The notes: generated by a model not told the origin, from the sequence alone. A stretch of 64,000 nt of DNA from Roseibium aquae (GCF_008711285.1 NZ_VXDC01000002.1:62001-126000); one strand, 5' to 3'. Numbered from the stretch's first letter, positions 1 through 9,334 are shown. Made by a program: numbers and translations.

Positions 1-191
1 CCGTATTCTGCGGTTACCCAGCCACGCTGCTGGCCACGAAGCCAGGGCGGGACACGCTCCTCAAGGCTGGCTGTACACATGACATGCGTATCCCCGAACT
101 TGACGAGACAGGACCCTTCTGCGTGTTTGGACACGCTGCGTTCGAGGGTGACGGCACGAAGTTCGTTGGCGGCTCGTTTTGAAGGACGCAT
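1..191 (-). CDS. rph: Ribonuclease PH, N-terminal part (cut by window edge)
   Basis: The reverse strand from ATG at 191 reads [18 protein letters not shown] and continues through [15 protein letters not shown] and [17 protein letters not shown], the classic RNase PH N-terminus. RNase PH is a phosphate-dependent 3'-to-5' exonuclease that trims tRNA 3' ends and forms a ring-shaped hexamer in the cytoplasm. Only the first 63 or so codons are present; the gene runs off the left edge. It is divergent from hrcA, a pairing common in Alphaproteobacteria. The gap between the two genes must hold both promoters. Confidence 0.95.
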   Translation of the reverse strand, partial: MRPSKRAANELRAVTLERSVSKHAEGSCLVKFGDTHVMCTASLEERVPPWLRGQQRGWVTAEY

Positions 192-246
192 GTTGGCTTC
201 CTGTTCATAGATCCAATCGCCACGGCAAGTGGAGGCGCGGCATTTC

Positions 247-1413
247 ATGCGCCTTGTAGACCTGCAAAGCCCGCAAGGTAAAGCGCCGCTTGCGCTCCGT
301 GGCGATTTTGTACCTATATCTTTTGAGCAGTTGTTGGTGACGCCTGTGCCAGGGAGTTCTACGCCGGTGAACCTCATTGATCTCGACAAAAGATCCCGGG
401 AAATTTTTCGCTCAATTGTCGAAACCTATCTGGAGACCGGAGATCCGGTCGGCTCGCGCAATGTGTCGCGCAGCCTTGGAATGGCGCTTTCACCCGCCTC
501 CGTCAGAAACGTAATGGCTGATCTGGAGCATATGGGACTGCTGGAGTCTCCGCATACCAGTGCCGGGCGGCTGCCGACCGAAACAGGCCTGCGGTTCTTC
601 ATCGACGCGCTGCTGGAAGTCGGTGACCTGACCCAGGACGAACGGCGGCAGATCGAGGTTCAGGTCCGCGCCTCCCGCAACGCCAATTCTGTCGAACAAG
701 TTCTGACCGAGGCCAGCCAGATGCTGTCCGGCCTGTCGGCCGGTGCCGGTGTCGTCCTGACCCACAAGTCCGATATCCGGTTAAAGCATATCGAATTTGT
801 CCGGATCGAACCGCTGAAGGCCCTGACCATCCTCGTCGGTGAGGACGGGTCGGTCGAAAACCGGATCATCAATCTTCCCCCCGGCCTGCCGTCTTCCGCC
901 CTGGTCGAAGCCGGAAACTATCTCAACTCCCACATTCGCGGACGCACCCTGAGCGAAGTCCAGTCCGAGCTGGAGAAAGCCAAAGCCGCCAATGAAGCGG
1001 AACTCGACCAACTCAGCCGCAAGGTTGTGGATGCCGGCCTTGCCGTTTGGGGTGGCGATGCAAAGGACCCGGGCACACTCATCGTTCGCGGCCGCTCGAA
1101 CCTGCTCGCCAACCTGGGTGCGGCCGAAGATCTGGAACGGATCCGGCTTCTTTTTGACGATCTTGAAAACAAGCGCGAACTGATCCAACTCCTAGGCCTT
1201 GCGGAAAGCGGGGACGGGGTGCGCATCTTCATCGGATCGGAAAACAATCTGTTTTCGCTGTCGGGCTCTTCGCTGGTTGTTTCCCCCTACCGGGACAAGG
1301 ACCAGCGGATTGTCGGCGTTCTCGGCGTCATCGGACCGACACGCCTCAACTACGCGCGGGTGATCCCGATGGTCGATTACACGGCCCGGCTGGTCAGCAA
1401 AATCCTGGGCTGA
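247..1413 (+). CDS. hrcA: Heat-inducible transcription repressor HrcA
   Basis: HrcA represses groESL and other chaperone genes by binding CIRCE inverted repeats; GroEL keeps it active. The HrcA signature begins with [21 protein letters not shown] and [10 protein letters not shown], followed by the winged-helix part ([30 protein letters not shown]), and it ends with the family-typical [14 protein letters not shown]. The start is uncertain. ATG 247 has GGAGG 11 bases upstream and is used here, but the conserved region begins only about 40 residues in. GTG 229 and GTG 337 are in-frame alternatives, and GTG 337 would give the usual family length and a roomier divergent promoter. In many rhizobia grpE follows hrcA; here an adenylyltransferase does. 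Confidence 0.93.
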   Translation: MRLVDLQSPQGKAPLALRGDFVPISFEQLLVTPVPGSSTPVNLIDLDKRSREIFRSIVETYLETGDPVGSRNVSRSLGMALSPASVRNVMADLEHMGLLESPHTSAGRLPTETGLRFFIDALLEVGDLTQDERRQIEVQVRASRNANSVEQVLTEASQMLSGLSAGAGVVLTHKSDIRLKHIEFVRIEPLKALTILVGEDGSVENRIINLPPGLPSSALVEAGNYLNSHIRGRTLSEVQSELEKAKAANEAELDQLSRKVVDAGLAVWGGDAKDPGTLIVRGRSNLLANLGAAEDLERIRLLFDDLENKRELIQLLGLAESGDGVRIFIGSENNLFSLSGSSLVVSPYRDKDQRIVGVLGVIGPTRLNYARVIPMVDYTARLVSKILG

Positions 1414-1448
1414 ACGGCCCTGTCATCGAAAACGAAAAAGAAGAGTTC

Positions 1449-2252
1449 ATGCTTTCTACCGCCGAACTGGAACGTTATGCCCGCCATATTGTCCTGCCCG
1501 AAATTGGCGGTCCCGGACAGCAGAAGCTGAAGGCCTCGAAAGTTCTGGTGATCGGCGCGGGCGGCCTTGGCGCCCCGGTCCTGCAGTATCTCGCCGCCGC
1601 CGGGGTCGGCACGATCGGCATCGTGGACGATGACACGGTCTCGCTGTCCAACCTGCAGAGACAGGTCATCCACACCACGGATCAATTGGGCGAACCGAAA
1701 GTGGCAAGCGCTGCGGAGGCCATCGCCCGGCTCAATCCGAATGTACGGGTCGTGCCGCATCCCGTGCGGCTAAAGGGGCACAACGTGATGTCCCTGGTGT
1801 CGGACTATGATCTGGTCGCGGACGGATCCGACAATTTCTCCACCCGCTATCTGGTGTCAGATGCCTGTTTTTTTGCAAGAAAGCCGCTGGTGACAGCGGC
1901 GGTTGGCCGGTTCGATGGCTCGCTGACCACGCTTCGCCCGTTTGAAACGAATGCCGACGGCCAGCCCAATCCGACCTACCGGTGCCTGTTTCCGGAACGG
2001 CCAAGGGAGGGTGTTGTGCCGACATGCGCGGAAGCGGGCGTCTTGGGCGCGCTCACCGGCGTTGTCGGCGCCATGCAAGCCATGGAAGTCATCAAGGAGG
2101 TGGCGGGGTTTGGAGACGGTCTCGTCGGCAGGCTGGCGCTGTTCGATGCCAAGAGTTTCCGGATCGAAACCATTCGCTACAAACAGTCGGCGAATAACCC
2201 GCTCAACGGACATGTCCGGAAAAGCTGGGAAGAGATCCTGGAGATGAGCTGA
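1449..2252 (+). CDS. moeB: HesA/MoeB/ThiF-family adenylyltransferase (MoeB-like)
   Basis: E1-like enzymes of this family adenylate the C-terminal glycine of a ubiquitin-like sulfur carrier (MoaD or ThiS) for molybdopterin or thiamine synthesis. The 267-residue protein has the nucleotide loop VLVIGAGGLGAPVLQYLAAAG (residues about 31-51), the DDDTVSLSNLQRQ segment with its conserved Arg, and GALTGVVGAMQAMEVIK in the second half. The zinc-binding cysteines of MoeB are mostly missing: the first CxxC reads TYRC and no C-terminal CxxC is visible. The partner carrier is not nearby, so MoeB versus ThiF is open. It starts 35 bp after hrcA with an AAGAAGAG ribosome site, so it could share hrcA's transcript. 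Confidence 0.82.
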   Translation: MLSTAELERYARHIVLPEIGGPGQQKLKASKVLVIGAGGLGAPVLQYLAAAGVGTIGIVDDDTVSLSNLQRQVIHTTDQLGEPKVASAAEAIARLNPNVRVVPHPVRLKGHNVMSLVSDYDLVADGSDNFSTRYLVSDACFFARKPLVTAAVGRFDGSLTTLRPFETNADGQPNPTYRCLFPERPREGVVPTCAEAGVLGALTGVVGAMQAMEVIKEVAGFGDGLVGRLALFDAKSFRIETIRYKQSANNPLNGHVRKSWEEILEMS

Positions 2253-2259
2253 CGGGAAA

Positions 2260-2291
2260 GGCCGCCCGGCGTGGATCCGGGCGGCCTTTTT
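2260..2291 (+). terminator. Rho-independent terminator after moeB-like gene
   Basis: A 10-bp GC-rich stem (GGCCGCCCGG / CCGGGCGGCC) with a 7-base loop is followed by TTTTT. It sits between the convergent moeB-like gene and secB. The T tract favours the plus strand; on the minus strand only three Ts follow the stem. Confidence 0.85.
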
Positions 2292-2312
2292 CTACATTGC
2301 CGCGAACCCGGT

Positions 2313-2816
2313 TCAGTTCGGCTTGTTTTCCGCGGCCTGGCGGGCGGCTGCCTGCTGGGCCATGTTCTGACGGTAAAGCTGCGCGAAATCGATCGGGTCG
2401 AGCAAGAGCGGCGGGAAGCCGCCATTGCGTGTGGCGTCCGCCAGAATGTTGCGCGCAAAGGGGAACAGCATCCGCGGACACTCGATCATGATGAACGGAT
2501 GCATGTGCTCATCCGGAACACCGGAAACCTTGAAGAGACCGGCATAGACCAGTTCCACGTTGAACATCACCAGATCCGGCCGCTCGGCTTTCGCGGTCAA
2601 GGTGATCATGACCTCGAACTGCCCTTCACCCAGTTGGGACGCACCGACATTGACGTTGATATCGAGCTTCGGTTGCTCTCCTTGTTGCAGGGAGCGCGGT
2701 GCATTCGGGTTTTCGAACGACAGGTCCTTGATGTACTGGCCAAGGATCTGCATGCCCGGAGATGCTGCGGCGTTCTCCGTTTGCGGCTGTGCGCCGCTGT
2801 CATTCGTGTCGGTCAT
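2313..2816 (-). CDS. secB: Protein-export chaperone SecB
   Basis: SecB is a cytoplasmic tetrameric chaperone that keeps preproteins unfolded and hands them to SecA. The 167-residue protein shows the family core: QYIKDLSFENPNAP, then DINVNVGASQLGEGQFEVM, the LVYAGLF segment and CPRMLFPFARNILADAT near residues 115-130, with a Gln/Ala-rich tail. In many Rhizobiales secB lies close to dnaQ; here dnaQ is about 38 kb away, so the neighbourhood has been rearranged. It faces regB across a 447-bp gap. Confidence 0.97.
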   Translation of the reverse strand: MTDTNDSGAQPQTENAAASPGMQILGQYIKDLSFENPNAPRSLQQGEQPKLDINVNVGASQLGEGQFEVMITLTAKAERPDLVMFNVELVYAGLFKVSGVPDEHMHPFIMIECPRMLFPFARNILADATRNGGFPPLLLDPIDFAQLYRQNMAQQAAARQAAENKPN

Positions 2817-3263
2817 CGTTTCCTAATCCGTTTCGCGGCACTTGTCAGAAGCGGAAGGATCCCCCTGGACCCGGCCCTCCGGCTGGCGGCCCGCGGGCAC
2901 CGCAACAGCTCTTGATGGGCTGGCTACCACCTGCAACCGGCCCATACAAGGGTCTAGGGAAATGACCCCAGATATGGCCGGCGCGCATCCGGGCGTATCT
3001 GCTTGGCCACGAACGATCCTGCCGGGGAAAACCCTTTGGTTTCTCTTGTGTTTCCAGCAAGCCAAGCAGGCAAATCCGCGCCACGGGACAGGAATGGCCA
3101 AAACCGCGCCGAACAGGGGCGGTCCCCTGTGTGCCGGGGAAGAGCACACATCAAAGCCGCCATACCCGGCCGCTTCTTGCCGCCTGGGCCGGACCTTTTG
3201 TCCATATCACTGGCGCGCGGCCCGGTCTTGCCAGCCTCTCGAAATCGCCCCACAAAGGACCCT
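2817..3263. other. Gene-free divergent region between secB and regB
   Basis: No open frame here resembles a known protein. Frames on both strands are open only because of high GC, and they overlap each other. The region must contain the secB and regB promoters, but I cannot point to a clear -35/-10 pair. AAAGGA at 3254-3259 is the regB ribosome site. Confidence 0.5.
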
Positions 3264-4610
3264 ATGCTCGGTACCGACACTCCCACCATGATCTTGCCGA
3301 ACCGTCGGCTCAAACTGGACACCTTGGTACGGTTGCGATGGCTCGCCGTTGCCGGTCAGTCCGTGACCCTTCTGGTGGTTCACCTGGGGCTCGGGTACCC
3401 GTTCCCCGTCGGCCTTGCCTTCGCGTTGGTCGCGCTTTCAGCGTGGCTGAACATCTTCTTGAAAATCCATGCCCCTTCCACCTTGCGGATCTCGGAAAGC
3501 GCTGCGACCTGGCAGCTTTCCTACGACATCCTGCAAATGAGCGGACTTCTGTTTCTGACCGGCGGACTGGGCAATCCCTTTGCGTTTCTGCTCCTGGCCC
3601 CGGTGATGGTTTCGGCCACGGCACTTTCGGCGCGAAAGACTGCTGTTCTCGGGTTTCTGGCCTGTGTGTGCGCCAGCTTTCTGGCCATGTGGCACTTGCC
3701 GCTTCCCTGGCCAAGTGATCTCGATTTCAAGCTGCCCCCGGTCTACTCGGTCGGGGTTTGGATCGCGCTTGTCTCGTCGCTGGGTTTCATGGCGGCCTAT
3801 GCCTTCCGGGTGGCCGAGGAAGCACGGCAGTTGGCCGATGCCCTTGCGGCAACCGAACTGGTGCTGGCGCGGGAACAGCATTTGAACGCGCTGGACGGTC
3901 TTGCGACCGCCGCCGCGCATGAATTGGGAACCCCGCTGGCCACCATTTATCTCGCGGCCAAGGAGCTTGGCGACGAGTTCCAACCGGACGATGCCCGTGC
4001 CGAGGACGTCGCCCTGATCCGCTCGCAGGCTGAGCGGTGCCGCCAGATCTTGAAACAACTGACCTCTCTGTCGAGCGATCAGGATCGCACCTACCAGCGC
4101 ATGCCCATGACCCAACTGATCGAAGAGGTGATCGCCCCCCACAGGGGCTTCGGTGTCGAGATCTCGGTCAAGGCAGCTGGGCAGGGCCCGGAACCAATCG
4201 GATCCCGAAATGCAGCCATTCGCTATGGCCTTGGAAATCTCGTCGAAAACGCCATCGACTTTGCCAGGACGGCTGTCGAGGTCCAGGCTGTTTGGGACGA
4301 CACGAGTGTCGCGCTGACCATTACGGACGACGGACCGGGATTTTCACCCGACGTCCTGGCCAAGATCGGCGATCCCTATGTCTCTGAACGCGGCGCCAAA
4401 TCGGGCCGGAAAGACTCTGGCGGCGGCCTCGGTCTGGGCTTTTTCATAGCCAAGACCCTGCTCGAGCGTACCGGGGCCAAGATTTTCCTGCAGAATCAGT
4501 CGCCGCCGGCACGCGGCGCGCAGATTCGCGTCAGCTGGCCGCGTGATGTCATTGAAACCGCAAGCAAGATAGACGAACGCAGGGTTTCGGCCCATATAGA
4601 CCATGTATAG
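3264..4610 (+). CDS. regB: Redox sensor histidine kinase RegB (PrrB/ActS)
   Basis: RegB is an inner-membrane kinase that senses quinone and thiol redox state and phosphorylates RegA. From ATG 3264 (AAAGGA 5 bases upstream) the protein is 448 residues. About six hydrophobic segments fill residues 20-175. The family's invariant quinone-site motif GGLGNPF is at residues 100-106. The phosphoacceptor is His219 in AAHELGTPLATIYLAAKEL. The redox-active cysteine of the family is Cys259 in QAERCRQIL. C-terminal ATP-binding motifs follow: GNLVENAIDFA, DDGPGF and SGGGLGLGFFIAKTLLERTGA. The frame is open upstream to 3003, but that part is unlike the family. regA follows 61 bp downstream. Confidence 0.96.
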   Translation: MLGTDTPTMILPNRRLKLDTLVRLRWLAVAGQSVTLLVVHLGLGYPFPVGLAFALVALSAWLNIFLKIHAPSTLRISESAATWQLSYDILQMSGLLFLTGGLGNPFAFLLLAPVMVSATALSARKTAVLGFLACVCASFLAMWHLPLPWPSDLDFKLPPVYSVGVWIALVSSLGFMAAYAFRVAEEARQLADALAATELVLAREQHLNALDGLATAAAHELGTPLATIYLAAKELGDEFQPDDARAEDVALIRSQAERCRQILKQLTSLSSDQDRTYQRMPMTQLIEEVIAPHRGFGVEISVKAAGQGPEPIGSRNAAIRYGLGNLVENAIDFARTAVEVQAVWDDTSVALTITDDGPGFSPDVLAKIGDPYVSERGAKSGRKDSGGGLGLGFFIAKTLLERTGAKIFLQNQSPPARGAQIRVSWPRDVIETASKIDERRVSAHIDHV

Positions 4611-4671
4611 CGGGACGCGCGGTGCATGCGCGATCTAAACCGGCAGGGCCCCCAGCCCGTATAAGAACGAC

Positions 4672-5247
4672 ATGAACGGACAAAGCCTGATGACCGATCC
4701 GAAGCCAATGCAGACTGAAGGCGAGGAAAAGCGCCTCCTCATCGTCGACGATGACAAACCGTTTCAGCAGCGGCTTGCAAGGTCGATGGAAAAGCGTGGC
4801 TTCACGGTGGAGACGGCCGACAGCGTTCGTGAAGCAACCGCAAAGCTGAATGTGGTGGCCCCTTCCTACGCAATCGTCGACATGCGCCTTGAAGACGGAA
4901 ACGGGCTGGATGTGATTGAAAAAATCCGTCAGATCCAACCAAACTGCCGGGCCGTCGTCCTGACCGGCTATGGGAACATCGCGACAGCCGTGACGGCCGT
5001 GAAACTCGGCGCGATCGATTATCTGGCCAAACCGGCCGATCCAGACGACATCATCGCCGCGCTGGCGCGCGCGCCGGAAGACAAGGCACCGCCGCCGGAA
5101 AATCCCATGTCCGCTGATCGGGTCCGATGGGAACACATTCAGCGGGTCTACGAGCTTTGCGACCGCAACGTATCGGAGACCGCCAGACGGTTGAACATGC
5201 ACCGGCGGACACTTCAGCGCATACTGGCCAAAAGGGCGCCGCGGTAA
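4672..5247 (+). CDS. regA: Redox response regulator RegA (PrrA/ActR)
   Basis: RegA is the DNA-binding partner of RegB and controls respiration, carbon and nitrogen fixation or photosynthesis genes, depending on the species. The receiver domain (residues about 20-135) has the acidic triad LLIVDDD, phosphoacceptor Asp70 in AIVDMRLEDG, the LTGYGNIATAV switch segment and the Lys of LAKPAD. A Pro-rich linker leads to a Fis-type helix-turn-helix, NVSETARRLNMHRRTLQRIL, that is highly conserved in this family. The length of 191 residues is typical. ATG 4690 is an alternative start. regB and regA face the same way and are probably cotranscribed. Confidence 0.96.
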   Translation: MNGQSLMTDPKPMQTEGEEKRLLIVDDDKPFQQRLARSMEKRGFTVETADSVREATAKLNVVAPSYAIVDMRLEDGNGLDVIEKIRQIQPNCRAVVLTGYGNIATAVTAVKLGAIDYLAKPADPDDIIAALARAPEDKAPPPENPMSADRVRWEHIQRVYELCDRNVSETARRLNMHRRTLQRILAKRAPR

Positions 5248-5359
5248 ACGGCATCCGCCTCTTGCCCTTTTCCCGGCGATTTGCCTATTTAGCGCAAACG
5301 GAACGGAATGGCGGGATTGTCTTTCCGGCCCTCGGGAAAGATAATTTTGGAGGCACGGA

Positions 5360-7159
5360 ATGGGGCGGAAAAGGAGTGGCCTTTTGGCGACCGGTCCAAC
5401 CGGACGACAGGCATTGGCGCCCCTGCTGCTTGGAGGCCTTCTCGCGGCCACGCCGGGGCTCGCCCAGACACCGCCCGAAACTCTCAGGATCAATGTTGAA
5501 CCGCCGTCTCCTGGCATCCGATCGATCCTGATCGACAAGCGCTTCCGCCCGATCATCAACCGGGATTCCGAAGGTGTCATCATCGATACCATCGGGAACA
5601 ACGGGACCCTTCCCCCGTGCGAAGTCGAACTGGAGGTCACCCTGGAAAACAGCCGGGTCCTGCATCGCGGCGCCAATTTGTGTACCGGTGGAACTCTTGT
5701 TGTCGATGTCGAAACGGATGGCAAACCGGGCCGTGCGCGGGTCGTCGGGGGATCGACCGGAATCCAGCCGGGGCCTGTCGGCGGTCAGGCGGACCCGCCA
5801 ACAAGCACGCGATCCCCAGCGGCAAGCGAGCCCGCGCAGGATGGGCTTGACCCGCTTTCTCCGGCTGGCGGGCTCGAACCACTTGACAGCGCCGAGATCC
5901 CGCAAACGTCCGTGGACGCGGGAGCACCGGAAACATCTGCGCCGCCGGAAAGGGATCTGAGCGCCATCGTTCAGGATTCGCTGGCCCGGCAGGGAGCACC
6001 AGCCGGCAATACAGGCGCCATCACCATTGGTCCATCGGACGACCGGGTCTGGAGCGCTGAAACGGGCAACGGGCCCGGAACGATCTCCACGCTGATCCAT
6101 ACGGTACCAGGGACCGAGGATGCCGACTTTCGCGCAAGCTGCAGCACGCAGGCCGGCCAGGCGGTGGTCCGGCTGGTCCAAACGCACCCGGGGATTCAAG
6201 AAGGCGTCGGCCACCCTGTGCGCCTGAGCGCCGGAGACTTCAATCAGACCTACACGGCCATGCCGTCATCCGCGAACAACCGGTTCGGTCTCTCCTTTCC
6301 CGAACTCACCCTTGATCTGGCAGATCCGCTCTGGCAGGCCCTGATCCGACACAATGAACTGACGGTCGCAATACAGGGGATGACGCCTTATGCGGTATCA
6401 TTGAGCGGCAGCGCTTCACCGGTCCGGCTCTTTGTCGCCGGGTGTTCGGCGCCGCAACAGATCATTGGCGAAACAGATTTTTCGGACGGGGAATTCGGCG
6501 TCGCATCGATTGGAACCGGCGACGTCCCTTGCTCTGAAGCAGGACGGATCCGGTCCATGGACGGCGTCCGGCCAGGGCAAATTGTGTTCCGCAACTCAAG
6601 TCCGATGCCCATTGACGTCAACTGGATCGACTATAATGGCGGCGAGCGCGCCTATGCGCGTCTTCAGCCCGGACAGATCCTCGAGCAACAGACCTTCGTT
6701 TCCCACGCCTGGATGGTGCGCGGAACCAGCGGCCAGTGCCAGGGTATCTATGTCAGCAGCACACCCTACCGCGAAGTCGTGATAACCGGGATAACCGGTT
6801 CGCCGCAAGGCGGCGGGACCGGCCTCGGCCAGCCTTTGGAGCCGCTTGCACCATTTCCGTCGGGTCCCGTTCCGCCCGCCGATATCGGGACGGCAGCGCC
6901 AATCCTTCAGACCGGCCCGGGGAGCGGTCAGGTCGCCGACTATCTCTGCACGGCCGGTATTGACCTGAACGTGGTGTTTTCGGCCGACGGCCAGACAGCA
7001 ACGGTGGCAGAAATGGGCTACCGGGCGATCCTGCTGAACCGTCAGCCCGCGGCCTCTGGCTTTCATTTCGAAGCGCAAGGACATGTTTTGCGGGGCCAGA
7101 TCAACAATGCGACATGGGCCAGACCGGGTTTGAGAGACGTCTTTTGCTCAAGACGCTAG
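5360..7159 (+). CDS. Secreted multidomain protein with VHL-beta-like and MliC-like domains
   Basis: This is a 599-residue exported protein. ATG 5360 has a GGAGG site 6 bases upstream. Residues 1-36 form a signal peptide (basic start, LLLGGLLAA core, cut near GLAQ). Residues 45-110 and 215-370 are beta-rich modules that I cannot name; they are separated by a Pro/Ser/Ala-rich linker. Residues about 395-475 resemble the von Hippel-Lindau beta domain: GQIVFRNSSPMPIDVNWIDY, then ERAYARLQPGQ, QQTFVSHAWMVR and a Cys-containing GIYV strand. Residues 525-599 resemble MliC-type lysozyme inhibitors: DYLCTAG, TATVAEMGYRAILL, ASGFHFEAQGHVLRG and a final Cys near the end. The role is unknown; cell-envelope binding or defence is inference. 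The domain calls come from motif reading only. Confidence 0.6.
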   Translation: MGRKRSGLLATGPTGRQALAPLLLGGLLAATPGLAQTPPETLRINVEPPSPGIRSILIDKRFRPIINRDSEGVIIDTIGNNGTLPPCEVELEVTLENSRVLHRGANLCTGGTLVVDVETDGKPGRARVVGGSTGIQPGPVGGQADPPTSTRSPAASEPAQDGLDPLSPAGGLEPLDSAEIPQTSVDAGAPETSAPPERDLSAIVQDSLARQGAPAGNTGAITIGPSDDRVWSAETGNGPGTISTLIHTVPGTEDADFRASCSTQAGQAVVRLVQTHPGIQEGVGHPVRLSAGDFNQTYTAMPSSANNRFGLSFPELTLDLADPLWQALIRHNELTVAIQGMTPYAVSLSGSASPVRLFVAGCSAPQQIIGETDFSDGEFGVASIGTGDVPCSEAGRIRSMDGVRPGQIVFRNSSPMPIDVNWIDYNGGERAYARLQPGQILEQQTFVSHAWMVRGTSGQCQGIYVSSTPYREVVITGITGSPQGGGTGLGQPLEPLAPFPSGPVPPADIGTAAPILQTGPGSGQVADYLCTAGIDLNVVFSADGQTATVAEMGYRAILLNRQPAASGFHFEAQGHVLRGQINNATWARPGLRDVFCSRR

Positions 7160-7612
7160 GTCATCTCCTGACAAGATTGAACAGCTTCGCGGTCAATCGA
7201 AGCAGTCCATGATGCTCCAACAGCACAAAAGTGCGAGCAATTCTTTCCGGCCAGATTGGAGCGTACCATTTCAATCCGACCGCAAATTGCCCTCGCTGCG
7301 GCGATCTGACACGCCATCGTCCCGACCGGGCGTTGATCGATCCTGGACACGGGAAGTTTAAAGATCCAACCTTGTCCTTTGTGACGGATCCCGACCTCTT
7401 TTGAAGGGCTTCCGTAGGAGACACTGATATCTGGCGAATTTAGACGAAAGGATTGATCTTTCAAGCCATGCAACCTCAGATATAAAAACATCTGCTCATT
7501 TCTTCGGTGAATTTGCTTCTTTTTTGCCAATACTGCGAAAGCCCGGTTCGTTTAACTCTTTTGTTAAACATTGGGCGCAAACAGTTCGCTGAAGTTACGA
7601 CGAGGCTCAGTC
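7156..7612. other. Intergenic region with a weak reverse ORF and a promoter-proximal inverted repeat
   Basis: The stretch is less GC-rich than its neighbours. A reverse frame from ATG 7491 to a stop at 7156-7158 would encode about 111 residues (MFLYLRLHGLKDQSF...), but it has no recognisable motif and no clear ribosome site, so I do not call it a gene. Just before the chemoreceptor gene is the inverted repeat GTTTAAC-TCTTTT-GTTAAAC (7550-7569), a possible regulator site. Confidence 0.35.
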
Positions 7613-9304
7613 ATGTTCAGCTTTTCCAGATGGCCCCTAGCCTGGAAGATCAGTCTTCCGGTGCTCACCGTTCTCACGTTCACCGTCGCACTGTGCGTCC
7701 TCAGTCTGAATGCGCTTCACGAAGCAATGATGCACGAGCGCATTGCCAAGATCGAAGACATTTCCGACAGCGCGGTGAGCATCGCCGCATATTTTCACGA
7801 GCTCGAAAAGTCCGGCGAGTTGACGGCTGAAGAAGCCCAGGAAGGGGCGAAGGCTTCGATTGCCGCGATACGGTTCGAAGGCAACAACTACATCTATGTC
7901 TATGATGCCGAGGGCGTCGCCCTAGTGCATCCAAACCCGGCCCTCGTGGGGACCAGTCTCCGCAATTTCAGCGACGAGAACGGTGTCATGATCGTTCAAG
8001 AGCTTCTCCGGCACGCGCGTGGCGACGGCGGATCGGTTGCCTACGATTGGCCGAAGACGCCGGGGGCTGAGCCGGAACGGAAAATCGGTTGGGGTGCCGG
8101 GTTCTCACCCTGGGACTGGATGATTGGCACTGGCGTTTATGTCGACGATATTGAAACAGCCTATTGGCGAGAGGCCTTTTTGGTGCTGTCAGTTGCCATT
8201 GGCGGCGCAATTATGGCTCTCGGCGTTGCAGGTTTTGCCCTGCACAGCACCATAAGACCTCTACAGTCCTTGACCGCCAACATGAACAGCCTGGCCAAAG
8301 GGGAGAATGACATCATCATCGAAGGCGCCAACAGGGGCGACGAAATCGGCCAGATGGCGGCCGCGATGGAAGTGTTCCTGGACAACGAAAAAGCGCGTCA
8401 GGCTTTGGAACTGGAACAACAGCAAGCGCAGGAAGCCGCCGCGCAGCGGGGCTCGGAAATCCAGCGCCTCAGTGCCGACTTCGACGCTCAGATCATGGAG
8501 ATGATGAGCATCATCGAAGGGTCCGTTCAAGACCTGCAAGCCGCGTCGGCCAGAATGACCGACGGTGCGGAACACACCAACGCCGAGGGCAGCAAGGTGG
8601 CGACGGCCTCATCGCAGGCCGCCAGCAACGTGGAAACCGTGGCCGCGGCAGCCGAAGAGCTTTCCGCCTCGGTCAACGAAATCCGCCGCCAGGTGCAATC
8701 CTCGAGTGAAATCGCCGCCAAGGCCGCCGCGGAAGCCAGCTCGACCAATGAACGGATGAATGGCCTGTCCGATGCGGCAAGCCGGATCGGCGAGGTGGTG
8801 ACGCTCATCCAGGCCATTGCCGCACAAACCAACCTGCTGGCGCTCAATGCCACCATCGAAGCGGCCCGTGCCGGCGAAGCCGGAAAAGGCTTTGCCGTCG
8901 TCGCCGCGGAGGTGAAGGAACTGGCCACGCAGACATCCAAGGCCACGGAAGAAATTTCCAGTCAGATCTCGGCGATCCAGGGTGAGACGGAACTTGCGGT
9001 GACCGCGATCTCCTCCGTCACCGCGATCATCGACCAGATCAACGAGATCGCCGGATCGATCTCCAATTCCGTGGAAGAGCAGGGTGTGGCGACACAGGAG
9101 ATTGCCACGAACGCCACGGATGCCTCCCGCAGCACGACTGAAGTCACGACCAGCATCAAGAATGTGTCCGAGGCGGCCGAAACGACCCGAGAAACAGCCC
9201 TGACCGTCGACGAGGCCGCCCGCAGGCTAGAGGCAAACGCCGGAACCTTACGTTCCCAAGTGGCCGGTTTCCTACAAAGTGTGCGGGACCGTTCGGCCGC
9301 CTGA
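7613..9304 (+). CDS. Methyl-accepting chemotaxis protein with single Cache domain
   Basis: A 563-residue membrane chemoreceptor. A transmembrane helix at residues about 12-35 precedes a periplasmic single Cache (sCache_2-like) sensor: [29 protein letters not shown] and [22 protein letters not shown] second helix ([21 protein letters not shown]) leads to a HAMP domain starting at the RPLQSL motif. The cytoplasmic signalling tip contains the near-invariant [20 protein letters not shown] and [12 protein letters not shown]. It relays ligand binding to CheA/CheW. No other chemotaxis genes are near, so it is an orphan receptor. Start ATG 7613 follows GAGG; an upstream in-frame ATG or TTG has no such site. 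Confidence 0.95.
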   Translation: MFSFSRWPLAWKISLPVLTVLTFTVALCVLSLNALHEAMMHERIAKIEDISDSAVSIAAYFHELEKSGELTAEEAQEGAKASIAAIRFEGNNYIYVYDAEGVALVHPNPALVGTSLRNFSDENGVMIVQELLRHARGDGGSVAYDWPKTPGAEPERKIGWGAGFSPWDWMIGTGVYVDDIETAYWREAFLVLSVAIGGAIMALGVAGFALHSTIRPLQSLTANMNSLAKGENDIIIEGANRGDEIGQMAAAMEVFLDNEKARQALELEQQQAQEAAAQRGSEIQRLSADFDAQIMEMMSIIEGSVQDLQAASARMTDGAEHTNAEGSKVATASSQAASNVETVAAAAEELSASVNEIRRQVQSSSEIAAKAAAEASSTNERMNGLSDAASRIGEVVTLIQAIAAQTNLLALNATIEAARAGEAGKGFAVVAAEVKELATQTSKATEEISSQISAIQGETELAVTAISSVTAIIDQINEIAGSISNSVEEQGVATQEIATNATDASRSTTEVTTSIKNVSEAAETTRETALTVDEAARRLEANAGTLRSQVAGFLQSVRDRSAA

Positions 9305-9334
9305 CACCGGCCATATCCTTGTCAAACACAAAAG

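Noticed and set aside
3003-3263. An 87-codon N-terminal extension of regB
   Set aside because: The extension is basic and Pro-rich, unlike RegB. ATG 3264 has a good ribosome site and matches the family start.
2842-3291. Several overlapping open frames in the secB-regB gap
   Set aside because: They overlap on both strands, lack ribosome sites and show no domain; only the high GC keeps them open.
4549-5724. A 391-codon reverse frame across regA
   Set aside because: It crosses regA and parts of two other genes, is low-complexity (Arg, Pro, Ser) and has no ribosome site.
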